A DNA stretch of 41,635 nucleotides from Methanobrevibacter sp. OttesenSCG-928-I08 (lineage in GTDB: Archaea > Methanobacteriota > Methanobacteria > Methanobacteriales > Methanobacteriaceae): the NCBI GenBank assembly GCA_030266405.1, contig JAJDHW010000002.1, positions 1 to 41,635 of the forward strand, read 5' to 3'. Shown here in pieces: positions 8,246 to 16,367 of the stretch. The stretch's first letter is position 1. Each line of letters starts with the position of its first letter. The notes beneath the pieces were generated by a model. The model had not been told where the DNA came from and did no database searches. It saw only the letters and a list, made by a program, of their open reading frames with translations. The translations under genes were made by a program, and so were the position numbers.

Positions 8246-8395
8246 TTTTCCACCTCATTTTTTATAATTTGAAATATATATCTATTAATATAAATTTTTT
8301 ATTAAAATACTTACATGATGCCCTAGTTATCATAATAGCTTTTTAATATTTATTTAATGAATACTATAAATTATTTAAGAATGATGTGATTAAAC
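8246..8395. promoter_or_regulatory. Divergent promoter region between the tautomerase and dUTPase genes
   Basis: AT-rich 150 bp. A TATA-like ACTATAAATTATTT near 8363-8376, with GATGTGATT before ATG 8396, serves the dUTPase gene. On the minus strand, GAGGTGG precedes the tautomerase start. No clear operator palindrome is seen. Confidence 0.4.
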
Positions 8396-8854
8396 ATGCT
8401 TGGTGAAAAAGAACTAGTTAAATTATTTCCCGATTTTGTTGATTTAGTACAACCTTCAGGAATTGATTTACCTCTTGATGAAATTTTTGTACAAACATCT
8501 GAAGGTTCACTTATAGATAATGAAAAAAACTTACCTGATATTGAACCATTAGAAGGCCCAATTTATACCTTAAAACCTAAAACTGCATATCTTGCAACTA
8601 TTAATCGTAAAATTAAAATTCCTAAAGGTTATACAATGCTTTATAATCCTAGATCTACATTACTTAGATCTTTTATTTCTGTTCAAACTGCAGTTGGGGA
8701 TCCTGGTTTTTATGGAACTTTAATGTTTTTAATATATAATCATGGGGATTTTGATTATAAAATTAAAAAAGGAGATAGAATAGCTCAAGGAGTTGTTTTT
8801 GAAGTTGTTGGTTCTGGAGAATATGATGGTAGTTATCAGGAAAAAGAAGAATGA
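8396..8854 (+). CDS. dut: Probable dUTPase (dCTP deaminase/dUTPase superfamily)
   Basis: Trimeric dUTPase-fold enzyme that hydrolyses dUTP to dUMP, keeping uracil out of DNA and feeding dTMP synthesis. The 152-residue product shows 'QPSGIDLPLDEIF', 'YNPRSTLLR' (phosphate-binding Ser/Arg), 'AVGDPGFYGTLMFLIYN' and 'IKKGDRIAQGVVFEV'. It is shorter than the ~200-residue bifunctional archaeal dCTP deaminases and resembles the short archaeal dUTPases, but dCTP deaminase activity cannot be excluded from the sequence. It is 8 bp upstream of the thiamine-diphosphate enzyme gene. Confidence 0.82.
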   Translation: MLGEKELVKLFPDFVDLVQPSGIDLPLDEIFVQTSEGSLIDNEKNLPDIEPLEGPIYTLKPKTAYLATINRKIKIPKGYTMLYNPRSTLLRSFISVQTAVGDPGFYGTLMFLIYNHGDFDYKIKKGDRIAQGVVFEVVGSGEYDGSYQEKEE

Positions 8855-8862
8855 TGATTTAA

Positions 8863-10443
8863 ATGAATGTAGCTGAAAGACTTGTTAAAATTTTAGAAGA
8901 TAATGATGTATGTCATATTTTCGGCCATCCTGGTGAGCAAATATTGCCTTTTTATAATGCATTAAAAGATTCAAGTATTGAACATATATTAATGCGCCAT
9001 GAACAAGCAGCAGCTCATGCAGCCGATGCTTATTCTAGAACATCTTCTAAATTTGGTGTTTGCATATCAACAGGAGGTCCTGGTGCTTTAAATTTTACTA
9101 TGGCTCTTGCAACTGCATTCAAAGATAATGTACCAATGTTAGTTATTACTGGAGATAATCCTACAGATATTAGAAATAAAGATTATTTTCAATCAATAGC
9201 TATTTCTGATATTTTTAAAAATATTACTTTTAAAAGTTTTAATCCTCAAAATTCTTCTGAAGCTATTTGTTCATTTAAATTAGCTATTGAAATTTTAAAT
9301 AAAGAACCTAAAGGGCCAGTTCATATTAATTTATCTAAAGATATTTTATTAAATTCTGATATTCCTTTAGATGAAGTAAATTATATTCCTGATTATGATT
9401 ATACTAATATTCCGGAAGCTAAAGAATTAATTAAAAATTCTAAAAAGCCTTTAATAATTGCAGGTTCAGGTATTCTTTATTCTAACTCTTTAAAAAGTTT
9501 TGAAAAATTTATTAGAAATAATTCAATTCCAATAGCTACTACTTTTCATAGTAAGGGAATTATTAGTGAATTTGATAAATTAAATTTAGGTCTTGTTGGA
9601 ATTCGAGGATTAAGTATCTCAGATTATGCATTAGATAACGCTGACTTGATAATAGCTATTGGTTCTAAACTATCTGAGAGAACAATTTTAGATAAAGAAT
9701 CTATTAAAAATAAGTTAATACATATTAATATTGATAAAAATTGTTTATATGGCGAATGTCAAATTCATGGTGATGTTAAAAAATGTTTAAATGAATTTAA
9801 TCAATTACAATTAGAAATTAACAATAATTGGTTAAATGAAATCTATGCAAATGATGTTCCAGTCGAAATTGAAGGAATACATAGTGAAGATATACCTTTA
9901 AAACCTCAATCAGCTATTGATACAATTTTATCAAATTTTAAAGAATCTATAATTGTAAATGATGCAGGTTCTCATACTACTTGGACAACACTTTTAACTA
10001 AATTAGATAAATCTTCTCGACTTGTTTTTTCAGGATCATTTGCTCCAATGGGATATGGACTTCCTGGAGCTATTGGAGCATATATTGCAAATCCCTCTAA
10101 AAAAATAGTTCTAATCAATGGTGATGGGGATTTTCAAATGAATATTCAAGAACTAGCTACTGTTTCTCAATACAATATTCCTATTACTATTTGCATTTTA
10201 AATAATAATGAACTGGGAATCATTCGTCAATATCAAGAAGAATTATATAATGTTAAAAAATATCAAGTTAATTTAATTAATCCTGATTTTGAGGCTATTG
10301 CCAAATCTTATGAAATAGAATCAACTAAAGTTAGTTCTAAAATTGAATTAAATAATATATTAAGAGATATATCTATAAAAAATAAACCATTTTTAATTGA
10401 AATTAATGTTGCATCTGAAAATGCTCCACTTCCTAATAAATAG
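8863..10443 (+). CDS. Thiamine-diphosphate-dependent enzyme, acetolactate-synthase large-subunit-like
   Basis: A 526-residue enzyme with the three-domain POX/AHAS architecture: an N-terminal Pyr domain with the activating glutamate in 'MRHEQAAAHAADAY' (Glu near residue 47), a central Rossmann-like domain ('PLIIAGSGILYS'), and a C-terminal PP domain with the ThDP-binding 'GDGDFQMNIQELAT' to 'LNNNELG' motif. It is about 30-50 residues shorter than typical IlvB. No ilvN regulatory subunit or other branched-chain genes are nearby, so it is an orphan paralogue whose 2-oxoacid substrate is unknown. ATG 8863 follows GAAGAATGATGA. Confidence 0.85.
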   Translation: MNVAERLVKILEDNDVCHIFGHPGEQILPFYNALKDSSIEHILMRHEQAAAHAADAYSRTSSKFGVCISTGGPGALNFTMALATAFKDNVPMLVITGDNPTDIRNKDYFQSIAISDIFKNITFKSFNPQNSSEAICSFKLAIEILNKEPKGPVHINLSKDILLNSDIPLDEVNYIPDYDYTNIPEAKELIKNSKKPLIIAGSGILYSNSLKSFEKFIRNNSIPIATTFHSKGIISEFDKLNLGLVGIRGLSISDYALDNADLIIAIGSKLSERTILDKESIKNKLIHINIDKNCLYGECQIHGDVKKCLNEFNQLQLEINNNWLNEIYANDVPVEIEGIHSEDIPLKPQSAIDTILSNFKESIIVNDAGSHTTWTTLLTKLDKSSRLVFSGSFAPMGYGLPGAIGAYIANPSKKIVLINGDGDFQMNIQELATVSQYNIPITICILNNNELGIIRQYQEELYNVKKYQVNLINPDFEAIAKSYEIESTKVSSKIELNNILRDISIKNKPFLIEINVASENAPLPNK

Positions 10444-10446
10444 AAT

Positions 10447-10743
10447 TTAATCATTTATTAAAAACTTTTTAACAAAATAATTCAATATATTTTCTTTATT
10501 TTTTATAATATAATTGTTATATTCTTCATTTAAAGAGTATAAATAATATTCTTTTTCAGTGGTCTCAACTATTAAGCAAACAGGGTTAATATCAATATTT
10601 GCAATAGTTTCGTTTATTGTAATTGTTTTTGTTTCATAGAGATAGTAAAAATTTTTTTCAGATATTTTAATTTTTTCAATATTTTTATGAGTATAAGAAT
10701 TGAAATATTCTGCTATTTTTTCATTTATTTTATCCCTATTCAT
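10447..10743 (-). CDS. Hypothetical protein
   Basis: A 98-residue protein I do not recognise. It is lysine/asparagine/tyrosine-rich, without a signal peptide or membrane segment: an N-terminal helical stretch (NRDKINEKIAEYFNSY), a beta-rich middle (TITINETIANIDINPVCLIVETT) and a C-terminal helix. Its start overlaps the stop of the DUF2953 gene by 8 bp, so it is very likely co-transcribed and translationally coupled with it and with the GerW-like gene upstream. Confidence 0.6.
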   Translation of the reverse strand: MNRDKINEKIAEYFNSYTHKNIEKIKISEKNFYYLYETKTITINETIANIDINPVCLIVETTEKEYYLYSLNEEYNNYIIKNKENILNYFVKKFLIND

Positions 10744-11368
10744 TTTTAGCCCTCTGTGACTTTATTATTTTTATTATTAATCTGATTAAATCTTTGTTAA
10801 ATAATAATTTCAAAAATGCTTTAACTGTCTTAAGTAATTTTATTGTAATATCTATATTTGCATTAAAATCTAGTGTAGGTTCTATAAAAATAGGTTTAGC
10901 TGTTATTTGCACAGCCTTTATAGAAGTATTCGGAATTACAACAATACTCCAAATATATCCTACAATTTTTGCTGTTTGGGCATAATTTTCAAATCCTAAA
11001 TCCAAATGCACATTAAATTTACTTATTTCAATAGATTTTAAAGTATTTTTTAAAAAATCAATAAAATTAGGAATTTGCTTTTTAATATCAGAAATAAATG
11101 GTTTTATATTTTCCCATTGTTCTGTAATTGAAGAAGAGGTATCTTCAGATTTATCTTTATCTTTTTTTTCTGGTTTTGATTCTTCTTTACTGGGAAATTC
11201 TTTCTTAAAAATAGTTATTGTATTAAATATTTTTATATGTATAAATCCTACAAGTTTAGCTTGTGTTTTATTAATATTTAGGGATATTCGAATTCCAAAA
11301 AATAAAATAAGAAATAATATTATGATTATTATTAAAATAATCGATAATATAATGTTTAAAAGAACCAA
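10736..11368 (-). CDS. DUF2953 domain-containing membrane protein
   Basis: A 210-residue protein with one strong N-terminal transmembrane helix (about residues 2-27), a charged Lys/Glu/Asp/Ser linker (about 60-80), and a domain with 'LDLGFENYAQTAKIVGYIWSI' and 'IFIEPTLDFNANIDI' typical of DUF2953 (Bacillus YtfI-like). TTG start at 11368 is preceded by GGGGAT. The gene sits directly downstream of a GerW/YtfJ-like gene, the same pairing as ytfI-ytfJ of Bacillus. The function is unknown; the context suggests a membrane partner of the GerW-like protein. Confidence 0.75.
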   Translation of the reverse strand: MVLLNIILSIILIIIIILFLILFFGIRISLNINKTQAKLVGFIHIKIFNTITIFKKEFPSKEESKPEKKDKDKSEDTSSSITEQWENIKPFISDIKKQIPNFIDFLKNTLKSIEISKFNVHLDLGFENYAQTAKIVGYIWSIVVIPNTSIKAVQITAKPIFIEPTLDFNANIDITIKLLKTVKAFLKLLFNKDLIRLIIKIIKSQRAKNE

Positions 11369-11419
11369 ATCTATCCCCTTTTAAGGTAGATGTAAAAATA
11401 TTAAAAAAAGGTAGTAGAT

Positions 11420-11848
11420 TTAATTTCCATCTACTTCGATTTCATCACCATATTCTGGAGGAATGTATTCTCCTTCATCATGGTCATCGTCATCATCATC
11501 TTTTTTTGGAATTAGCTCTTTTACAATATCTGAAATAACAAGACCTAAATCACTAATTGCTTTATTTACATCATTACCTTTAGTTAAATTTAAGACTCTT
11601 ATTGCTTCAACTCCTTCTACACCTTTTGTTACAACTACCATAGAAACAGGTTCTACACCTGCTCCTGCTGCAGCAGCATCACTGCCTTCTTCACCAGTTA
11701 AATTTCCTCCAGCTCCAAAACCTAATCCTGCTCTCATTACTGGGATGAGTATTGCATTATCAGTTTCAATAGCTTCTCCAACATAATTTTTAATATTTAT
11801 TAGTTTATGTAATTCTTCTACAGTGGTTTTTATATTGTCCTGAGCCAT
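11420..11848 (-). CDS. GerW/YtfJ-family protein
   Basis: A 142-residue protein with the YtfJ (GerW) fold pattern: 'AQDNIKTTVEELHKLI', 'IPVMRAGLGFGAGG' and 'GAGVEPVSMVVVTKGVEGVEAIRVL', then an acidic C-terminal tail with a run of aspartates (KKDDDDDDHDEGEY). In Bacillus the homologue is a spore-coat/germination protein, but this organism does not sporulate, so the role here is unknown. A purine-rich GGAAGTGAAGAA ribosome-binding region precedes the start. It is the first gene of a minus-strand set with DUF2953 and the hypothetical gene. Confidence 0.82.
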   Translation of the reverse strand: MAQDNIKTTVEELHKLINIKNYVGEAIETDNAILIPVMRAGLGFGAGGNLTGEEGSDAAAAGAGVEPVSMVVVTKGVEGVEAIRVLNLTKGNDVNKAISDLGLVISDIVKELIPKKDDDDDDHDEGEYIPPEYGDEIEVDGN

Positions 11849-11944
11849 TTCTTCACTTCCTTATATAATAAAATTAATAATAGTATTGGTTCTTATTTCA
11901 TAAATATTTTTTCTAAAAATTTAAAAAAATAATAAAAAGAATCA

Positions 11945-13087
11945 TTATAAATATGATTCTGTAATAGATGATACTCCTGCACCAGGGTCTACATCTAAAT
12001 TTAAATCTTTTAAAGTCATACCAATAGCTGAAAATGCAATAGCTAATTCTTTATAAGAAATATTTCCCATATGTCCAATTCTGAAAACATTTCCTTTAAG
12101 ATGGTCTTGCCCACCAGCTAATTCTACACCATATTTATCTCTGGTAGTTCCTCTAAATTCTTTATCAGTTATACCTTCTGGCATTTTCACTGCAGTTACA
12201 GTAGCTGAAGAAACAGATTCGTCAGGGAATAATTCAAGTCCAAGAGCTTTTACAGCTTTTACAGTTGCTTGAGCTGCTTTATGATGTCTTTTAACTCTAT
12301 TATCCAAACCTTCTTCTTTAATAATTTTCAATGATTCATGTAATGCATAAATTAATGATACAGAAGGAGTATAAGGAGTTTCAGGTGGGGTTTTTCCACC
12401 ACTTTTTTTATAAGCTTTCATATCTAAGTAATAAGAGTTAGAATTAACATTATCTACAACTTTCCATGCATCATCACTTAAAGTTATTGCTGCCATGCCT
12501 GGTGGCGCTGCTAAACATTTTTGTGAACCTGTAACACAAACATCGATTCCATACTTGTCTACATCTACATAATCTCCTCCAAGAGAGGATACAGTGTCTA
12601 CAACATATAATGCATCATAATTTTTCATTAGCTTTCCAATTTCTTTAATTGGAGCAGCTACTCCAGTTGATGTTTCATTATGGACTACAGTAATAGCTTT
12701 TATATTTTCATCAGCATCTAAAGCTTCTTTTATATCTTTAGGATCTACTGCTTTTCCCCATTCTACAGATAATTCTTTTGAATCAATTCCATGAGAATTA
12801 GCTATTTTCATGAAACGTTCTCCGAATTTACCACCAACTACATTTAATACTTTTTCTCCAGGGTTAGCAATTGCAGCAATTCCTGCTTCCATAACTGCAG
12901 TACCTGATCCAGTTATTAAATATGACTTATTTTGGGTTTTAAACACTTCAGACATCAATTCACTTGTATCTGTAAGTATTTCTCCAAAAATTGCACTTCT
13001 ATGATTAACGACAGCTTGTGACATAGCTTCTAGAACTCTAGGGGCAACAGTTGTAGGTCCCGGGAGCATTAATAGTATATCATCCAT
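11945..13087 (-). CDS. Class V aminotransferase, alanine/serine-glyoxylate (or pyruvate) type
   Basis: PLP-dependent enzyme of the AGXT/SPT group. The 380-residue product begins with 'LMLPGPTTVAPRVLEAM', has 'YLITGSGTAVMEA' for phosphate binding, 'VVDTVSSLGG' with the cofactor aspartate, and the PLP lysine in 'TGSQKCLAAPPG' near residue 190. The C-terminal part carries 'GNVFRIGHMGN', the substrate carboxylate arginine motif. In methanogens this family is used for amino-donor transfer to glyoxylate or pyruvate; exact substrates are not visible. GGAGG lies just before the ATG. Divergent from mptE. Confidence 0.9.
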   Translation of the reverse strand: MDDILLMLPGPTTVAPRVLEAMSQAVVNHRSAIFGEILTDTSELMSEVFKTQNKSYLITGSGTAVMEAGIAAIANPGEKVLNVVGGKFGERFMKIANSHGIDSKELSVEWGKAVDPKDIKEALDADENIKAITVVHNETSTGVAAPIKEIGKLMKNYDALYVVDTVSSLGGDYVDVDKYGIDVCVTGSQKCLAAPPGMAAITLSDDAWKVVDNVNSNSYYLDMKAYKKSGGKTPPETPYTPSVSLIYALHESLKIIKEEGLDNRVKRHHKAAQATVKAVKALGLELFPDESVSSATVTAVKMPEGITDKEFRGTTRDKYGVELAGGQDHLKGNVFRIGHMGNISYKELAIAFSAIGMTLKDLNLDVDPGAGVSSITESYL

Positions 13088-13211
13088 TTTTCATTTTCCT
13101 CCAATAAAAATTTAGCAGCTTTTTATAGCTAATTAAATTTCTTTTTTTTATAAGTATTAAACATTTTGAATTTTAAAAAAACTTTATTTTAAATGAAAAT
13201 ATATTATTTAT

Positions 13212-13937
13212 ATGAAATTTTCTTTATGGAAAAATTGGTATGAAAAAATTCTCAAAGATTTTAATTTTTTAAAGAATGATGATGAAATATCTGCTGAAAT
13301 CCTAAATGATATTTTAAATGAAACTGGTTTTTTAACAAAAGAACAATTATTAGATAAAATAAAGTCAGTTAAAAATACTAATAGTTTTATTGTTTTTGGT
13401 GCAGGTCCTTCTTTAAAAAAACACATTCAATTGATTAAAGAAGAATATGATTTAAATGATTATATTTTAGTGTCATCTGATGGGGCTACAACAGCTCTTT
13501 TAGAAGAAAATATTATTCCAGATATTATTGCAACAGATTTAGATGGTAAAATGGAGGATTTACTAAAATCTAATGAAAAAGGTTCTTTAATGGTTATTCA
13601 TGCACATGGAAATAATTCTGATGAGATAATTAAATATACAAAACAATTTAATAATATTTTAGGAACTACTCAATCAAAACCATTTGGTAATTTATATAAT
13701 TTTGGAGGATTTACTGATGGGGATAGAGCTATATTTCTTTCTGTTGCTTTAAATGCTCAAAAAATTATTCTTGCAGGTATGGATTTTGGAAAGATAGTCA
13801 CTAAATATTCAAGACCAAATTTATCTAATGATACTGAAATAGCTGATGATATTAAACAAAAAAAATTAGATTATGCAGAAAAACTTACTAATTGGATTTG
13901 TGAAAATGAAGATGTAGAAATTATTTTTTTAAAATAA
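13212..13937 (+). CDS. mptE: 6-hydroxymethyl-7,8-dihydropterin pyrophosphokinase MptE (DUF115)
   Basis: Archaeal-specific kinase of the tetrahydromethanopterin/folate pathway, which diphosphorylates 6-hydroxymethyl-7,8-dihydropterin ahead of condensation with the 4-aminobenzoate moiety. The 241-residue protein has the DUF115 motifs: 'FGAGPSLKKHI' near residue 63, 'SSDGATTALLEENIIPDIIATDLDG', 'VIHAHGNN', 'GGFTDGDRAIFLSVAL' and 'ILAGMDFG'. Length fits the family. The mRNA appears to have little or no leader. It is 31 bp upstream of cdc6, with its own promoter for cdc6 in between. Confidence 0.9.
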   Translation: MKFSLWKNWYEKILKDFNFLKNDDEISAEILNDILNETGFLTKEQLLDKIKSVKNTNSFIVFGAGPSLKKHIQLIKEEYDLNDYILVSSDGATTALLEENIIPDIIATDLDGKMEDLLKSNEKGSLMVIHAHGNNSDEIIKYTKQFNNILGTTQSKPFGNLYNFGGFTDGDRAIFLSVALNAQKIILAGMDFGKIVTKYSRPNLSNDTEIADDIKQKKLDYAEKLTNWICENEDVEIIFLK

Positions 13938-13938
13938 T

Positions 13939-13968
13939 TTTTATATAAGTTAAAATATAGTATTTGTT
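13939..13968 (+). promoter_or_regulatory. TATA box of a probably leaderless cdc6 transcript
   Basis: TTTTATATAAG at about 13939-13949 ends 20 bp before ATG 13969, so the predicted start site is at or next to the start codon. No ribosome-binding site precedes the ATG. Confidence 0.55.
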
Positions 13969-15090
13969 ATGGGAATCGAAGATATTTTAATGCATGATGA
14001 AAGTATTTTTCAAAACATAAACGCATTTGACCCAGATTACATGCCCGAAAACTTCAATTATCGCGATACACAAATGGAAGGCATGGCAATGGCTATTAGA
14101 CCAGCTATTAGTGGGGGAAAACCTACTAATTCTATTATTTTAGGGCCATGTGCTACTGGAAAAACAACAGCTACTCGTAAAGTTTTCGAATTAGTTGAAA
14201 AAAACACAGAAAAAGTTATTTGTTGTTATATTAATTGTCAACTACATACTACTCGTTTTGGTATATTTTCTCAAATTCATAAGAAAATATTTGGCCATAT
14301 TCCTCCAGAAACAGGGGTTCCTTTTTCTAGAATTTATGAAAAAATCATGCAATTTTTACAAAATGAAAAAAAATCATTAATTGTAGCTTTAGATGATGTA
14401 AATTATTTATTTCAAAGTAAAAATGCTAATAAAATATTTTATGATTTACTTCGTGCTTATGAAGAATATCCTGGTGTGAAAACCGGTATTTTTACTTTAT
14501 TATCTGACTTGGAATTTAGATATGCCTTTGATAAAAATGTTAACACAGTTTTTATACCTCAAGATATAACTTTTCAACCTTACACCTATTCTGAAATTTC
14601 AGATATTTTATCAGACAGGGTAAAAGTAGGATTTTATCCTAATGTTTTGTCTGATGAATTATTAGATGAAATTGTGGATTATACTATAAATAAAGGTGAT
14701 TTAAGGATAGGTATTGATTTACTTAGAATTACAGGAAATATTGCAGAAGCTAATGCATCTAGAAGCATAAAACCAGAACATTTAGAAGAGGCAATAAGTT
14801 CACATATTTCTTTTAATTTATCTGCAACATTAAAATCATTAAACGATGTTGAAAAATCTTTACTTGAAATTGTTGTAGAATCGGATGATATTTTAAATGC
14901 AGGAGAATTATCAGAAATATTTCTTAAAAAAGAAGATGTTAGCTATGCTACATTTAATAGAACTTTAGAAAAATTAGAATTTTTAAGATTAATCGATACT
15001 AAATTCACAGGTAAAGGTGTAAGAGGCAATTCTAGAGAAATTATATTGCGTTTTAATCCAGAAGATTTCTATAAATGTTGCAATCAATAA
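13969..15090 (+). CDS. cdc6: Orc1/Cdc6 replication initiator
   Basis: Archaeal origin-recognition and helicase-loading AAA+ ATPase. The 373-residue protein has the N-terminal 'DYMPENFNYRDTQ' motif, Walker A 'GPCATGKTT' near residues 61-69, Walker B 'LIVALDDVNYL', sensor regions, 'GDLRIGIDLLRIT' (sensor 2), and a C-terminal winged-helix domain from about residue 280 ('LNDVEKSLLEIV' to 'GVRGNSREIILRF'). Length is normal. It is followed by a compact noncoding element with a 13-bp closing stem. An origin near this gene would be expected from other archaea, but I see no array of origin-recognition boxes. Confidence 0.94.
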   Translation: MGIEDILMHDESIFQNINAFDPDYMPENFNYRDTQMEGMAMAIRPAISGGKPTNSIILGPCATGKTTATRKVFELVEKNTEKVICCYINCQLHTTRFGIFSQIHKKIFGHIPPETGVPFSRIYEKIMQFLQNEKKSLIVALDDVNYLFQSKNANKIFYDLLRAYEEYPGVKTGIFTLLSDLEFRYAFDKNVNTVFIPQDITFQPYTYSEISDILSDRVKVGFYPNVLSDELLDEIVDYTINKGDLRIGIDLLRITGNIAEANASRSIKPEHLEEAISSHISFNLSATLKSLNDVEKSLLEIVVESDDILNAGELSEIFLKKEDVSYATFNRTLEKLEFLRLIDTKFTGKGVRGNSREIILRFNPEDFYKCCNQ

Positions 15091-15168
15091 TTTTCACTTA
15101 AAATAATGATATATTATTAAATAAGGGTTAATTATGGAATTGAGATTATAACATATCATTAATTTAAG

Positions 15169-15274
15169 AATATATACTACCTAAAAAAAAATAACATTGC
15201 ATGGGTCAACTTCAAGTAGCTATTACTTCATAATAACCATTATCAGCTTAGGGTTTGGTAGTATATATTTTTTT
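15169..15274 (+). ncRNA. Candidate structured RNA or small inverted-repeat element
   Basis: AATATATACTACC (15169-15181) pairs perfectly over 13 bp with GGTAGTATATATT (15257-15269), enclosing 75 nt that contain two more hairpins, AAGTA/TACTT (around 15214-15228) and ATAAT/ATTAT (around 15230-15243). A T-run follows the 3' arm on the plus strand. It lies between convergent genes. It may be a small RNA, a large bidirectional terminator, or a MITE-like remnant; no target-site duplication was seen. Strand is uncertain. Confidence 0.35.
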
Positions 15275-15276
15275 AT

Positions 15277-15459
15277 TTAAATTCCAAATACTGGATTTGG
15301 AGCTGCAACTACAGCCATTATTGATAAAAGCAATACTAAGAAAACAAAAAGTATCGCCATGCAAGAGTAAATATTGTATGTGCTAAAATCCAACTCATCT
15401 TTAAATGAATTTTTCTTTCTTAAATCAGCTTTTAAATTTGTATCAATATTTTTAAACAT
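15277..15459 (-). CDS. Small single-pass membrane protein
   Basis: A 60-residue protein (63 if a GTG at 15468 is used) that I do not recognise. A charged N-terminal half (KNIDTNLKADLRKKNSFKDE) is followed by a single transmembrane helix near residues 30-52 and a short 'APNPVFGI' tail. The ATG at 15459 is preferred because GTGATAAAT directly before it looks like a ribosome-binding site. It is divergent from archease and convergent with cdc6, so it stands alone. Confidence 0.5.
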   Translation of the reverse strand: MFKNIDTNLKADLRKKNSFKDELDFSTYNIYSCMAILFVFLVLLLSIMAVVAAPNPVFGI

Positions 15460-15550
15460 ATTTATCACATCACTAAATTAATGTTGTTTGAAAATGAATA
15501 TAAAGAAAGAGAAAGACCCCATATGAAAACTAATATTTTTGACTGATATC

Positions 15551-15988
15551 ATGAAAAAAATTAAACAACCTTTTAAATTCTTCGATGTTACTGCAGATAT
15601 AGGATTCATTGCTTTTGGTAATACAATCAACGAATCTTTTGAAAATGCAGGATTAGCTATGTTTAATGTAATTTCGGACACTACTAACATTGCTAAAAAT
15701 AAAGAATTTGATTTTTTTATAGAATCAGAAGATGAAGTTTCTCTCTTATATGATTTTTTAGAAGAGTTATTATTCTTACATGAAATTGAATTTATGTTGT
15801 TTTCAGATTTTAAAGTGAAAATTTCAAAAAATGATAATAATTTTAGATTAGATGCTAAGATTAAAGGTGAAGAAATTAATTGGGATATTCATGAAAGAGG
15901 CAGTGAAATTAAAGCAATAACTTATCATTTAATGAATGTTTCTGTTAATGAGGGATTTTATGAAGTTAAAGGCATTTTTGATTTATGA
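15551..15988 (+). CDS. Archease
   Basis: Accessory protein of the RtcB RNA ligase; archeases speed guanylylation of RtcB and allow multiple turnover during tRNA splicing. The 145-residue product has 'FKFFDVTADIGFIAFG' at the N-terminus with the metal-binding aspartate, 'YDFLEELLFLHE' in the middle and 'GSEIKAITYHLMNV' near the C-terminus, all archease signatures. A TTG at 15539 would add four residues; ATG 15551 fits the family N-terminus better. rtcB lies two genes downstream on the same strand, which supports the pairing. Confidence 0.9.
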   Translation: MKKIKQPFKFFDVTADIGFIAFGNTINESFENAGLAMFNVISDTTNIAKNKEFDFFIESEDEVSLLYDFLEELLFLHEIEFMLFSDFKVKISKNDNNFRLDAKIKGEEINWDIHERGSEIKAITYHLMNVSVNEGFYEVKGIFDL

Positions 15989-16031
15989 TAAAAAATAAAT
16001 ATAATTAAAAGGAAATAAATAGTGTGATAAA

Positions 16032-16349
16032 ATGAGATATGTTAAAACTACTTCAAGAATTCTTGAAAGTATTATTGGAATTTTTGGTGGGATTTTAGGT
16101 TTAATTGCTAGTTCTTTTATTTTATTTATTGGAAGTTTTGGTTTTGATACAACTGCAATCCTTGGGATATTAGCATTAATTGGATCATTTTTAGGTATTT
16201 TTGCAAGTATTTATGTTAATTATGATAATCATTTAGGTGGAGTAATGCTGATTATTTCAGCATTTTTAGTTGTTATTGGAGCTACTTTACTTGGAATACC
16301 TGGAATGCTGTTTTTACTAATTGCAGGTATTTTAGCATTATTTAGATGA
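16032..16349 (+). CDS. DUF4064-like small membrane protein
   Basis: A 105-residue, very hydrophobic protein with three or four transmembrane helices (about residues 10-35, 42-62, 68-85 and 87-104), rich in Gly and Ile, resembling DUF4064. GTGATAAA precedes ATG 16032. It lies between archease and rtcB with short gaps (43 and 18 bp), so it is probably in the same transcript, though nothing in the sequence links it to RNA ligation. Confidence 0.65.
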   Translation: MRYVKTTSRILESIIGIFGGILGLIASSFILFIGSFGFDTTAILGILALIGSFLGIFASIYVNYDNHLGGVMLIISAFLVVIGATLLGIPGMLFLLIAGILALFR

Positions 16350-16367
16350 TAATTTCGTTGTGTTTAT

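Noticed and set aside
11463-11786. 107-residue plus-strand frame, Ser/Pro-rich
   Set aside because: It is the complement of the GerW-like gene; the Ser-rich start mirrors its aspartate codons.
15091-15276. Array of origin recognition boxes next to cdc6
   Set aside because: Only one weak ACTTGAAGT-like word is present; no repeated motif that would support an origin was found.
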